Virus record (IMG/VR): IMGVR_UViG_3300025141_014356
Location: 1 to 47,194 of that record
From: a virus
Reading direction: 5' to 3' (one strand)
DNA length: 47,194 bases
In this document: positions 1-7,264 of the stretch, piece after piece
Position numbering within the stretch: position 1 is the first letter of the stretch
Layout: each line of letters starts with the position of its first letter
Notes under the pieces: model-generated
What the model saw: the letters and a program-made list of their open reading frames with translations, nothing else
Database searches by the model: none
What the model was told of the DNA's origin: nothing
Translations under genes and position numbers: made by a program

Positions 1-333
1 TATGACTTCACAGACCCAGATGGTTTACAAATGGGGTCAAGCAGAGGTAATTATGCTGCCACGGGTGTTTTGAAATTATATGATGGTTGTGGGACTGCCA
101 TCGAAGAATGGGTACTCGAAGATTTGTGGCCACAAGCAATAAACTTTGGTGAATTAGATTATTCTAGCTCAGAGGAATCTAATATTGAGTTAACTCTTAG
201 ATATTCCTCAGTTACATACAAGAGTTTCTGCCCAAAGGTAGAGAAGTTCAAGAGTTGCTGCACGGAATGCAATTCTGCCGCACAGTCTACAGGCAGTGGA
301 AACCTCCAGCCGGGGTACAGCGCAGTAGTCTAA
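1..333 (+). CDS. Tail tube protein, T4 gp19-like (5' end outside window)
   Basis: The reading frame is open from base 1 and an ATG at 31 is internal, so this is the C-terminal part of a longer protein. It carries the pattern LKLYDGCG..IEEW, then WPQAINFGELDYSSS and ELTLRYS, which matches the C-terminal half of T4 gp19, the subunit that stacks in rings to form the inner tail tube. Three further copies of the same pattern lie at 411-923, 4708-5181 and 5182-5718. The tail after the tube domain is Cys-rich (KSCCTEC) and Gly/Ser-rich, which T4 gp19 lacks. A hairpin terminator follows. Confidence 0.8.
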   Translation, partial: YDFTDPDGLQMGSSRGNYAATGVLKLYDGCGTAIEEWVLEDLWPQAINFGELDYSSSEESNIELTLRYSSVTYKSFCPKVEKFKSCCTECNSAAQSTGSGNLQPGYSAVV

Positions 334-363
334 TCCTTTTGTTAAAACCATGTACTAAGAAAG

Positions 364-388
364 TCCCCCAATCTTGAGGGGCTTTTTT
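364..388 (+). terminator. Rho-independent terminator after the first tail tube gene
   Basis: A C-rich arm (CCCCCAA) and a G-rich arm (TTGAGGGG) form a short stem with one bulged base, followed directly by six T residues (383-388). It lies 31 bases after the stop codon of the first tail tube gene and just before the ribosome binding site of the next. Confidence 0.7.
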
Positions 389-410
389 GGTACATTTTAA
401 GGAGTGAGTT

Positions 411-923
411 ATGGCTAGACAGATGGGATTCGATTTTGGCCTTGAAAACAGCGATACTTGTTTCAAAAGAAAATTTCGCTGGATTTTGACAATAGAAGGG
501 ATATCCGCCGACCAAAATAGTGTAAATTCTTTGCCCCCTCTAAAAAGTGCAAGACCAAATATTTCTTTCAAAGAAATGGAAGTTAAACATTTAATTGAAA
601 ATATTTATTATCCAGCAAGACCTGATTGGAAGCCAATCGCATTAGTCCTATATGATTTAAAAAGTGATAAACACCCCGTGTTTGAATGGATTCAAACTAT
701 TTATGATGTATCTGTAAATGGTAATTGGTTTCCATCTGGCGAGAATGAATTCAAAAAAGAGGCTAGATTAGAACTATATGATGGATGTGGTAATGTTATA
801 GAAACTTGGATATACGAAAACGCATGGCCACAAACTGTTGATTTTGGAGAAATGGACATGGGAGATTCCTCCTATATGACAGCCGATATCACTTTAAGGT
901 ACGATAGAGCTTTTATAGATTAA
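411..923 (+). CDS. Tail tube protein paralog, T4 gp19-like
   Basis: A 170-residue protein close in length to T4 gp19 (163 residues). The N-terminal half contains PSIKF-like strand signals and WKPIALVLYD. The C-terminal half has LELYDGCGNVIETW, WPQTVDFGEMD and ITLRYDRA, the tail tube signature also seen in its three paralogs here. The start is supported by AAGGAG nine bases upstream of ATG 411. It probably forms the tail tube or a specialised ring at the tube end or baseplate. Which of the four copies is the major tube subunit cannot be told from the sequence. Confidence 0.8.
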   Translation: MARQMGFDFGLENSDTCFKRKFRWILTIEGISADQNSVNSLPPLKSARPNISFKEMEVKHLIENIYYPARPDWKPIALVLYDLKSDKHPVFEWIQTIYDVSVNGNWFPSGENEFKKEARLELYDGCGNVIETWIYENAWPQTVDFGEMDMGDSSYMTADITLRYDRAFID

Positions 924-936
924 TTAAATTTATAGA

Positions 937-1164
937 TTACTCATCAAACTCTTTATGAAGTATTTCTCTACATGCAGCAAGAGCATCTTCTAGTTGCTTT
1001 GTCTTACACCCTAAAGCTCTACATGCTGCACTTTTGTTAAGACGGCCTTTTTTAGTATAAACTTTACTATTGCATAATAAAGTTTCAACTAACTTATAAT
1101 GACCGGCATTTTTTAACTTATCAACTAACTCTCGCTGTTCTATAGATTCAATCAATATATTCAT
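937..1164 (-). CDS. Small conserved-looking phage protein, unknown function
   Basis: A 75-residue basic protein if the ATG at 1164 is the start. An upstream in-frame start at 1200 would add a hydrophobic stretch rich in Tyr and Ile that looks like translated AT-rich leader. It ends in a helix-turn-helix-like segment (LNKSAACRALGCKTKQLEDALAA with adjacent basic residues). It lies immediately downstream of the gp55-like late sigma gene on the same strand, so a transcription-accessory role is possible but unproven. It does not resemble T4 gp33 in sequence. It is convergent with the tail tube paralog, 13 bases away. Confidence 0.6.
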   Translation of the reverse strand: MNILIESIEQRELVDKLKNAGHYKLVETLLCNSKVYTKKGRLNKSAACRALGCKTKQLEDALAACREILHKEFDE

Positions 1165-1215
1165 AAGATAAATTATATATAAACAAATTAACAAGTACAA
1201 GGAAAAAATAAAAAT

Positions 1216-1737
1216 TTATTCAATAAACTTTGCTTTTTTCATGGGTTTATTGTCAGATTGGAAATTCATAAAATTTTGATACCTTTTCTTTAATTCATTA
1301 TAATTTCTAGCCGACCTATAAAGTTGTCTATAATGATTCAATATACAAGTAGTCATATAATTAAAAGCTTTTCCTTTAGAAGGGTCAAATCTGTCAATTT
1401 TTTCGAAACAAATTAAAACACCTTCTTGGATAGCGTCATCTGGGTCGATAAAGTTAAATTTTGCATATCTGGCTATGTTCTCAGATAAAGTATAAAATGC
1501 GGTCGCTAATGCATCTTGAGATTCTTCAAAAGAAAGAATAGAAGTTCTCAAGACACGATTTTTTGCTTTTAGTGTTTTGGAATCTTCAGGTTTATTTGCG
1601 TTTCTTTTAGATTTACGTTTATACGCATCATCTAAGTCTTCCACAATAAGCTCATATTTGTGTTTTGTTTTTTTAGAAGTTTGAAAAGTGTTTATTATAT
1701 TTTCAAAGGTTCTGTTATTAAGATATTCTGTAGCCAT
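1216..1737 (-). CDS. 55: Late-transcription sigma factor, T4 gp55-like
   Basis: A 173-residue protein with a sigma-70 region 2 signature. Residues about 80-150 contain the run ENIARYAKFNFIDPDDAIQE, then CFEKIDRFDPSKGKAFNYM and a basic helix with RQLYRSARNYNELKKRY. T4 gp55 is 185 residues and has the same layout: it binds host RNA polymerase core and recognises the TATAAATA late promoter. TATAAATA-like boxes occur before several late-type genes here, including this one (1745-1752). The first 70 residues are lysine-rich and less typical. The C-terminus is short and basic rather than the acidic clamp-binding tail of T4 gp55. Confidence 0.85.
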   Translation of the reverse strand: MATEYLNNRTFENIINTFQTSKKTKHKYELIVEDLDDAYKRKSKRNANKPEDSKTLKAKNRVLRTSILSFEESQDALATAFYTLSENIARYAKFNFIDPDDAIQEGVLICFEKIDRFDPSKGKAFNYMTTCILNHYRQLYRSARNYNELKKRYQNFMNFQSDNKPMKKAKFIE

Positions 1738-1744
1738 GTAATCC

Positions 1745-1752
1745 TATTTATG
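1745..1752 (-). promoter_or_regulatory. T4-type late promoter box before the gp55-like gene
   Basis: On the minus strand the sequence is CATAAATA, seven of eight matches to the T4 late box TATAAATA. It ends 7 bases before ATG 1737. Transcription from such boxes starts about 6 bases downstream, so the mRNA would have almost no leader. No Shine-Dalgarno sequence is visible in the gap. Confidence 0.5.
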
Positions 1753-1826
1753 CATTAATTTATATTATATCGTTCTTTCTTTTCATAGGATTTTCTATTC
1801 TTTCTTTCTCTGCTCTATAATAACAT

Positions 1827-2003
1827 GTGGAAAAGATTATAGAACATCTTCTTAATGTATTAGAGCACGATATCGCAGAAAAAGCTTATATCAATTTAAA
1901 AAAATATTATGAAGAATGTAATAAGACGGAAGAGGCAGAAATTATAGGACACATTATTTACAGAAGATTTTATGAAGATAACAACAATAATTCTGACATG
2001 TGA
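1827..2003 (+). CDS. Small hypothetical ORF with GTG start, overlapping the next gene
   Basis: A 58-codon frame starting GTG 1827 encodes a Glu/Lys-rich, helix-prone peptide (VEKIIEHLLNVLEHDIAEKA at the N-terminus, ending NNNNSDM). It overlaps the first ten codons of the glycosyltransferase at 1972. It has coding-like composition and fills an otherwise empty gap, but there is no clear ribosome binding site and no recognisable family, so it is a weak call. Confidence 0.35.
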   Translation: MEKIIEHLLNVLEHDIAEKAYINLKKYYEECNKTEEAEIIGHIIYRRFYEDNNNNSDM

Positions 2004-2898
2004 TAATGAACTGACTATAGAAAAGACTTTACAATCTATATCTGGAGATATACTTATTGGGGATATAGGGTCAAAGGATTTGACATTATCTATATGTAAA
2101 AAATATAATACATCAATAATTGAAATACCATTTGAAAATGATTATAGTAAAGCCAAAAATAAACTAATATCATATGTGAAATCAGATTGGATTTTACATA
2201 TGGAGCCATGGGAAGTATTGGTTCAGGCAAGTTTTGAAGAAGCTGATATATCAAAATCTTATCATTTACAAATAATATCAAATAAAATTATTTCAAAAAG
2301 CATAAGATTTTGGCACAAAAATAAATCATTATCTTTTGTCAATCCAGTATTTGAAATAATTGATGATAATTCTCATTATCTTCCATCTGTTATTTATGCC
2401 GCTCCAGTAATGGCAAAACAGCAAACAGATATTATAAACAAATGGAAGAAGGAGAAGCCAACAGACTCCGCCCCTTATTACTATGAGGCATGTGTATTAT
2501 TGCAAGAAGAAAAATACGATGAATTTTTATCAGTAGCACAGAAATATTTATTTTTAGAAAATATGGGCTTACCTGTTGTTATGATAAAATATTATTTAGC
2601 CGCTGTCCAACTTTACATTAAGAAAGATGTATCAAGTTCTCTTAGAAACATCTTACCGTGTATAGCCACAAAGCCAAATATGGCAGAATTTTGGTGTTTA
2701 TTAGGTGACATCTATTACCATAAAAAAATATACAAAAAGGCTCAAACTTTTTATAAAAATGCAATTTACGCTGGTGAGAGAAGGTTGAAAGAAGACATGT
2801 GGCCTCTAGAAATAGATAAATATCGTAATCATCCCAACAAGATGATAAAAAGTTGCCAAAAAATATTAGATGAATCTAATTACATAGCCGCCATATAA
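1972..2898 (+). CDS. Glycosyltransferase family 2-like protein with C-terminal TPR repeats
   Basis: A 308-residue protein. The N-terminal 100 residues have the GT-A start ITTIILTCDNELTIEKTLQS, then GDIGSKDLT and NDYSKAKNKLISYVKSDWIL, as in SunS/WaaE-type GT2 enzymes. The usual D-x-D is replaced by a HMEPWE segment, so the metal site is atypical. The C-terminal 130 residues contain TPR-like helices (AEFWCLLGDIYYHKKIYKKA, FYKNAIYAGE). It overlaps the stop of the minus-strand receiver-like gene tail to tail. It may glycosylate a virion or host component, but the acceptor is unknown. Confidence 0.65.
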   Translation: MKITTIILTCDNELTIEKTLQSISGDILIGDIGSKDLTLSICKKYNTSIIEIPFENDYSKAKNKLISYVKSDWILHMEPWEVLVQASFEEADISKSYHLQIISNKIISKSIRFWHKNKSLSFVNPVFEIIDDNSHYLPSVIYAAPVMAKQQTDIINKWKKEKPTDSAPYYYEACVLLQEEKYDEFLSVAQKYLFLENMGLPVVMIKYYLAAVQLYIKKDVSSSLRNILPCIATKPNMAEFWCLLGDIYYHKKIYKKAQTFYKNAIYAGERRLKEDMWPLEIDKYRNHPNKMIKSCQKILDESNYIAAI

Positions 2899-3341
2899 TT
2901 TCCACAACATTTAGCTGCTTCGCTAATGTTTTTCAGAAATTTAATTTGTCCTTCTACAGATTGTGGAACTTTATAAAAGTCTGTAACATCTTCAATTGCT
3001 GAAGCAAGAATTTTGGGTAAAGTATTGTTTTTAGGTATATAATTAGTGCTTCCATTCTTAACGGTAAACACTACAAATTTATTCCTGTATTCAGAAACAA
3101 TTATAATAGGAGTAGAAATTTTTTGTATTCGTAATTCATTTACTAAAGAAAAACTTTCATAATCGGGAAGACCATAGCTTATTACAATACAAGAAAAAAT
3201 TTCTTTCTTAGCTCGTTCTATTATTTCTTCCCCCGTTTCTACTTCTACAATATCAGCATTCAAGCCTGAAATGCTTCTGTTAATAGCATTACGTCTTTCT
3301 TCTTCTTCGTGCCCCAATAATATGAGCATTCTTTCTTTCAC
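2880..3341 (-). CDS. Response-regulator receiver-like protein lacking the phospho-acceptor Asp
   Basis: A GTG start at 3341 is chosen because GGAGGGGG lies five bases upstream; longer in-frame starts cross this site. The protein is 153 residues, with a receiver-like fold: MLILLGHEEEERRN (beta1/alpha1), CIVISYGLPD (beta3), TPIIIVSEY (beta4) and NYIPKN with the conserved Lys (beta5). The position normally occupied by the phosphorylated Asp in the beta3 motif is Ser (VIS rather than VLD), and the acidic pair after beta1 is displaced. It is probably a phosphorylation-independent pseudo-receiver acting by protein contact. Such phage proteins are uncommon and no partner is identifiable. Confidence 0.6.
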   Translation of the reverse strand: MKERMLILLGHEEEERRNAINRSISGLNADIVEVETGEEIIERAKKEIFSCIVISYGLPDYESFSLVNELRIQKISTPIIIVSEYRNKFVVFTVKNGSTNYIPKNNTLPKILASAIEDVTDFYKVPQSVEGQIKFLKNISEAAKCCGNYMAAM

Positions 3342-3390
3342 GTATCCCCCTCCAATCCAATAATTTGTACATCGGTATATATATGACTTG

Positions 3391-3768
3391 CTACCACAAT
3401 ATATTAATTTCATTAACAATAACAGTCACCTCATCTTCATATCTACTAACTGCTAATTGTTTTCTTCCGGGGGCCAATTGTTTTAATCTACTTTCAAGTT
3501 CGAATATCTTGCAGTTTATAACGCTCCAATTGTTTTCAGCGAGTTGTTTTATTTCTTCTTCCTCATCTGAAACTTCAGAACCCGGATAATATTTTTTAAG
3601 ATATTTAGAATATTTTTTTATTAATTTTCTATAAAATGGGACATTACATGCACACCCCGGATTATGAAGATATCCTGCAACATCTTCTTGAAGTTCTATT
3701 GGTAACGAATCTCTGAATCTATAATCTTTAAGAGCCGCTTTCACGTCCATTAAACCTATCTTTTTCAT
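3391..3768 (-). CDS. Hypothetical phage protein with C-x-C motif
   Basis: A 125-residue protein. The start ATG 3768 has GGAG ten bases upstream. The N-terminal half (ALKDYRFRDSLPIELQEDV, NPGCACNVPFYRKLI, YYPGSEV) looks strongly conserved in type, with a CAC pair. The C-terminal half is charged and helical. It overlaps the 3' end of the zinc-ribbon gene by 41 bases, so the minus-strand genes from 4684 to 2880 form one unit. I do not recognise a family. Confidence 0.65.
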   Translation of the reverse strand: MKKIGLMDVKAALKDYRFRDSLPIELQEDVAGYLHNPGCACNVPFYRKLIKKYSKYLKKYYPGSEVSDEEEEIKQLAENNWSVINCKIFELESRLKQLAPGRKQLAVSRYEDEVTVIVNEINILW

Positions 3769-4021
3769 TCAGTTTCTCCGTTCGAAGTTTTCTGGGAATT
3801 ATCACTCGCCCACACTGAGGACATTTAAATCTTCTTGTTTGTTTTTTGCTCTTATGAATAATTGTTTTTTTAGTAACAGGGTCAAGGGTCGGTGGGCTAC
3901 TCGGAACAGGAGATGTTTTAATTTCGGTCATCTCTTTAATATCAGACCCATCTGAAACTTTCTTCCAGTTACAAATTTCACAATACAATATGTAAAACGG
4001 TTTTTCTTTATTATTTTTCAT
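3728..4021 (-). CDS. Small zinc-ribbon protein
   Basis: A 97-residue protein from ATG 4021, which overlaps the preceding stop by 11 bases. Two Cys pairs, YCEIC near residue 13 and KCPQCGR near residue 70, are separated by a Pro/Ser/Thr-rich linker, giving a split four-Cys zinc ribbon. The C-terminus is basic. Nucleic-acid or protein binding is plausible; the specific role is unknown. Confidence 0.6.
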   Translation of the reverse strand: MKNNKEKPFYILYCEICNWKKVSDGSDIKEMTEIKTSPVPSSPPTLDPVTKKTIIHKSKKQTRRFKCPQCGRVIIPRKLRTEKLNEKDRFNGRESGS

Positions 4022-4307
4022 CGAATTCAATAATCGTTCTAGCTTCTAAATAATTCATAAATAATTCTGAGAATCCACAGATAAAACTACCTGCGAACCC
4101 ACACATCAAAATATAAAGTGGTGCATTACTTAGTAATACAAATCCACATAATAATCCTGCGAAGAATCCAGTGCATTTAGAACATATAGATATGGAATAA
4201 AATGGAGTTGCCAATAGGTAATTTCTCCAATTATCCAGAAATGTTTGATTTACGATAATATCTGTAAGTCCTGATACTGCGAACACAAAAAGTATTAATT
4301 CTATCAT
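4011..4307 (-). CDS. Small inner-membrane protein with Cys pair, DUF1360-like
   Basis: A 98-residue protein with three predicted membrane segments: about residues 2-20 (ELILFVFAVSGLTDIIV), 42-60 (CTGFFAGLLCGFVLL) and 64-84. The ICSKCTGFFAG element before the second segment resembles the C-x2-C-x-G-F-W signature of DUF1360 membrane proteins. ATG 4307 is preferred because GGA precedes it and it avoids overlapping the upstream gene; ATG 4328 would add seven residues. Its role in phage infection is unknown. Confidence 0.6.
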   Translation of the reverse strand: MIELILFVFAVSGLTDIIVNQTFLDNWRNYLLATPFYSISICSKCTGFFAGLLCGFVLLSNAPLYILMCGFAGSFICGFSELFMNYLEARTIIEFDEK

Positions 4308-4312
4308 TTTTT

Positions 4313-4684
4313 CTATTTCCAAAAACATATATAAAGTTGGCCACCTTTTCGATACATGGAAGGGTATCCTTTTGGTTCCATTTTGTTAAGTTCTAATTCC
4401 GCATCGTCAATGTTGCAACTTAGCAATCTTATATTCCGATGGTCTATTGATTTATCAATAGTAACTTTGTCGTCTAAGTGATGTTCAATCACTTTAATTT
4501 GTTCAGATTCCAAATGATTCAAAATGTATAATAAAGATTTATTTTTAAGAGACCTAGCCCCTGTCATGGTGGCTAACTTCCATTGGTCAAAGTATCCCTT
4601 AAATTCAGGAAGCTTTTGTCTAAGGTCTGAATCTAAAAAAACTAAATCTTCTATATTATTGAAATTTAGTTCTATCACACTCAT
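4313..4684 (-). CDS. Hypothetical protein, first gene of the minus-strand unit
   Basis: A 123-residue protein of mixed alpha/beta character without a motif I recognise. It is divergent from the tail tube paralog at 4708, with only 23 bases between the two start codons, so any promoters must overlap or lie inside the genes. No Shine-Dalgarno is visible. Confidence 0.55.
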   Translation of the reverse strand: MSVIELNFNNIEDLVFLDSDLRQKLPEFKGYFDQWKLATMTGARSLKNKSLLYILNHLESEQIKVIEHHLDDKVTIDKSIDHRNIRLLSCNIDDAELELNKMEPKGYPSMYRKGGQLYICFWK

Positions 4685-4707
4685 ATAAGAATAACGAAGA
4701 AGTAAAA

Positions 4708-5181
4708 ATGGAAGAAATTAAAACAAAAGAAAAATGGACTTTAGAAGTTCTTGGGGTAAGCCCAGAAACCGAAGTAACTATGTTAAAGATGCCTTCTATG
4801 TACCACGACGTAGTACGATGGGATTTGAATAACGAACCTAATTTTTTTGCAGGGAGAGCTAATTGGGAACCCTTTAAAATAGGTGTAGAGGGATTGTGGG
4901 GACGTAATATTGAAAATAGCCTTTTAAATTGGGGTTATGAAAAAATATTAAATTTCGACAATTCAAGAGATTATTCAAAAACAGGCATATTAAAATGTTC
5001 AAACGGTTTAAGTTTTAAGATAGAAAAAATGTGGCCACAAGCGATTGATTATGGCCAATTAGATTATTCTTCCAGTGATATTCCTATTGTTGAATTTACA
5101 TTTAGTTATTCTAAGGCCACAGTACAAGAAGAGCAAAAGCCACAACGAAGAAAATTATCCCTTAATTGGGAGAACAAATAA
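4708..5181 (+). CDS. Tail tube protein paralog, T4 gp19-like
   Basis: A 157-residue protein. It retains the tube signature (ILKCSNGLSFKIEKMWPQAI, DYGQLDYSSSD, VEFTFSYSKAT), but LYDGCG is replaced by CSNGLS. GAAGAAG precedes ATG 4708. Its stop codon abuts the ATG of the next paralog, and the two share start (MEEIK) and end (LNWENK), so they are a recent tandem duplication. It probably belongs to a tail tube ring or tube initiator. Confidence 0.75.
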   Translation: MEEIKTKEKWTLEVLGVSPETEVTMLKMPSMYHDVVRWDLNNEPNFFAGRANWEPFKIGVEGLWGRNIENSLLNWGYEKILNFDNSRDYSKTGILKCSNGLSFKIEKMWPQAIDYGQLDYSSSDIPIVEFTFSYSKATVQEEQKPQRRKLSLNWENK

Positions 5182-5718
5182 ATGGAAGAAATTAAAAAAG
5201 ACACTTTAGAAATAATCGGTGTAACCACGGAAATTGAAGTAAATGTATTAAAACTACCTAGCATTGAATTTGATGAAGAAGAAATTTATTGTAAAGGTCA
5301 AAAGCTCTATAAACCAATTCCGGGGTCTACTCGTTGGGTGCCCTTTACGGTGCAGTATGATGTTTATTGCGATGATGATAACCACAATTCGTTTGGTCTT
5401 CTTAAATGGTTTTCAACATTACTTGACCCATCATCAGAAGGTGGATTTCGTTCTAAAGTAGTAGATAATGAAACTAAAACGTGCATATTAAGATTATCAA
5501 ATGGTCAAGTTTGGAAAATAGAAAAAATACATCCACAGTCGATGAGTTGGGGCGGCTTACCTTATTATCCTCCTGTTGAGATGGAATTTACATTTGCTTA
5601 TTCTAAATCCACAGTTGATTTTTCTAATTCCACAAATGATTATTGTAATTGTTGCAATTCGTGCAAACCCAAACCACTAAAAAATAGAAAATTATTCCTT
5701 AATTGGGAAAATAAATAG
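5182..5718 (+). CDS. Tail tube protein paralog, T4 gp19-like, Cys-rich C-terminus
   Basis: A 178-residue protein starting directly after the previous stop codon. It has the tube pattern ILRLSNGQVWKIEKIHPQSM, then GGLPYYPPVEMEFTFAYSKS. Near the C-terminus a segment YCNCCNSCKPK carries four Cys in eight residues, a likely metal or disulfide site that is absent from the 4708 copy but echoed in the first copy (KSCCTEC). The last six residues match the 4708 copy. It sits upstream of the gp26-like hub gene, as expected for a tail module. Confidence 0.75.
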   Translation: MEEIKKDTLEIIGVTTEIEVNVLKLPSIEFDEEEIYCKGQKLYKPIPGSTRWVPFTVQYDVYCDDDNHNSFGLLKWFSTLLDPSSEGGFRSKVVDNETKTCILRLSNGQVWKIEKIHPQSMSWGGLPYYPPVEMEFTFAYSKSTVDFSNSTNDYCNCCNSCKPKPLKNRKLFLNWENK

Positions 5719-5728
5719 GAGAGAAAAA

Positions 5729-6937
5729 ATGCCAGATGAAGTATACCAACCGAAGAGAGTGCCTATTAATCCAGATATCGTAGATACTCCAGAAACTCAG
5801 AGCGAAACACCGGACTTGCCACAACCAGACGTGGAGCAGCCAAATATGCGACCTCTCCAACCAGACATGGAGCAGCCAAATATGCGACCTCTCCAATCAG
5901 ATGTGGAACAACCAACTATGCGTCCTGCACAGGAGGGTGCAGAGCCGACTATGCGACCATTGCAACCAGAAGGTGGAATGGAGATTTCAGGAAATATTCC
6001 CCCTCAATTTACTGCCGCTTTGTCAAAAGAAAGAAAAGCAAAAAGAGAAACTACAAGTGAGACAAAAATTGTGTCTCCAGCGGCGTTGCGAGAAGTTCAA
6101 CCAAGTATTCCACCGGGAACAATTAGAACTCTTGAGCAATTGATTCAGGGAATTCAGACTAAATCTACTCTTTTTGAAGAAATTACTCTCCCATCAAAGG
6201 GAAGATTTTATGATGGTGAAGATGGTCCACAAGATGGTATAATCCATATTCGTCCGATGACAGGTGAAGAGGAACAGATTTTAGCTACCCCTAGATTTGT
6301 TAAAAAGGGTCAAGCAATTAACATGATATTTGATAGGTGTATGCAAGAAAACTTTAATTCAGAAAGATTTATTACGCCAGATAGAACATATATGTTAATT
6401 TTCTTACGTGGTATTTCTTATACACCATCATATGATGTAGAAGTCAAATGTCCCCATTGTGACCGAAAGTTTGCAACAGTCATAGATTTGAATGATTTAT
6501 ACGTAGAGTCATGCCCGGAAACATTCTCATCTACAAATTTAAAAGATTCTCTTCCAACAACTGGTTATAATTTTAGTTATCGTCTTTCAACTGGGTCCGA
6601 TGAGCAAAATGTCCAATCGCATAGAGATAGAAAGCTTAGAGGAGGATTTGAAACTAGTGGACAAGCCGATGACACTCTTTTGTATCGTACAGCAATTATG
6701 ATAGAAGAGATAGAGGGGCTTAATAATAAAGAAGAATTACAAGCCTTATTAAAGAAGTTGCCCATTAGTGATGTTGCTTATTTAAGAACGACAGTTAACG
6801 AGCCTCCGTTTGGTGTAGATACCAAGGTTGAGATTCCTTGTCCGGGTTGTTTGGAAGATTTTGAAATAGAACTCCCCCTTGAATCAAATTTTTTCTTCCC
6901 AAGGGGCCGGAAGAAGACCCCGAATCCGCAAGCATAG
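5729..6937 (+). CDS. 26: Baseplate hub protein, T4 gp26-like, with repetitive N-terminal extension
   Basis: A 402-residue protein, about twice the length of T4 gp26 (208). Residues 1-140 are a low-complexity extension with tandem PD-x-EQPNMRPLQ units. The conserved domain starts near residue 145 (LFEEITLPSKGRFYDGE) and continues with HIRPMTGEEEQI and FLRGISYTPSYDVEVKCPHC. A second Cys pair (CPGC) near residue 370 forms a zinc-ribbon-like element with the first. GGAGAG precedes the ATG. In T4 this protein is part of the hub at the centre of the baseplate. The C-terminal coding end overlaps an open -1 frame that continues into the next small gene. Confidence 0.75.
   Translation: MPDEVYQPKRVPINPDIVDTPETQSETPDLPQPDVEQPNMRPLQPDMEQPNMRPLQSDVEQPTMRPAQEGAEPTMRPLQPEGGMEISGNIPPQFTAALSKERKAKRETTSETKIVSPAALREVQPSIPPGTIRTLEQLIQGIQTKSTLFEEITLPSKGRFYDGEDGPQDGIIHIRPMTGEEEQILATPRFVKKGQAINMIFDRCMQENFNSERFITPDRTYMLIFLRGISYTPSYDVEVKCPHCDRKFATVIDLNDLYVESCPETFSSTNLKDSLPTTGYNFSYRLSTGSDEQNVQSHRDRKLRGGFETSGQADDTLLYRTAIMIEEIEGLNNKEELQALLKKLPISDVAYLRTTVNEPPFGVDTKVEIPCPGCLEDFEIELPLESNFFFPRGRKKTPNPQA
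5834..5940 (+). repeat. Three 36-bp tandem repeats inside the gp26-like gene
   Basis: Units begin at 5834, 5870 and 5906. The first two are nearly identical and the third is diverged. Each encodes EQPNMRPLQ-type residues, and a further partial unit follows. The unit is a multiple of three, so copy-number change keeps the frame. Confidence 0.8.
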
Positions 6938-6951
6938 AATTATGGAAAAAT

Positions 6952-7122
6952 ATGATGGAAGAAATATTTTTCTTTCAATATCATTTACATATGAGCAGGG
7001 CAGAAGCTTTCAATATGCCTGTGCATGAGAGGAAATGGTTGATTGATAGATTTATCGAACAAAAACAAAAAGAAAATTCGGCCATGGAAGATGCAAGAAG
7101 AAAAGCAAAAAGAAAACATTAG
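6952..7122 (+). CDS. Small tail-assembly-type protein downstream of gp26-like hub
   Basis: A 56-residue protein from ATG 6952: MMEEIFFFQYHLHMSRAEAF, then NMPVHERKWLIDRFIEQK and a basic tail. The YH..M..AEA..MPV..R.W...R pattern is typical of the short proteins encoded beside baseplate hub genes in T4-like phages, often called tail-assembly chaperone or gp51-like; the exact role is uncertain. The frame is already open from 6883 and reads sensibly (GPEEDPESASIELWKN) before the ATG. The ATG has no good ribosome binding site, so expression by frameshift from gp26 is possible. Confidence 0.6.
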   Translation: MMEEIFFFQYHLHMSRAEAFNMPVHERKWLIDRFIEQKQKENSAMEDARRKAKRKH

Positions 7123-7123
7123 A

Positions 7124-7131
7124 GATAAATA
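7124..7131 (+). promoter_or_regulatory. T4-type late promoter box
   Basis: GATAAATA, seven of eight matches to TATAAATA, lies in the gap after the small tail gene. It could drive the genes at 7172, 7254 and 8002. The match is short, so chance occurrence in AT-rich DNA cannot be excluded. Confidence 0.4.
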
Positions 7132-7171
7132 CTAATGGTTCGTCCTTACGGGCATAAAAAAAGGTAATTAA

Positions 7172-7264
7172 GTGGCTATAAATTCAAGCACACTATACAG
7201 TAGAAAACGTTATGGTTGGAATGATGAAGAATGTTTAAAAGGAAAGAAAAATAATGGCCACTAA
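7172..7264 (+). CDS. Very small ORF before the structural protein gene
   Basis: A 30-codon GTG-started frame (VAINSSTLYSRKRYGWNDEE, ending NNGH) with AAAGG eight bases upstream. It overlaps the next ATG (7254) by 11 bases, a spacing typical of translational coupling. It has no recognisable family and is listed because the ribosome binding site and overlap are convincing. Confidence 0.3.
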   Translation: MAINSSTLYSRKRYGWNDEECLKGKKNNGH

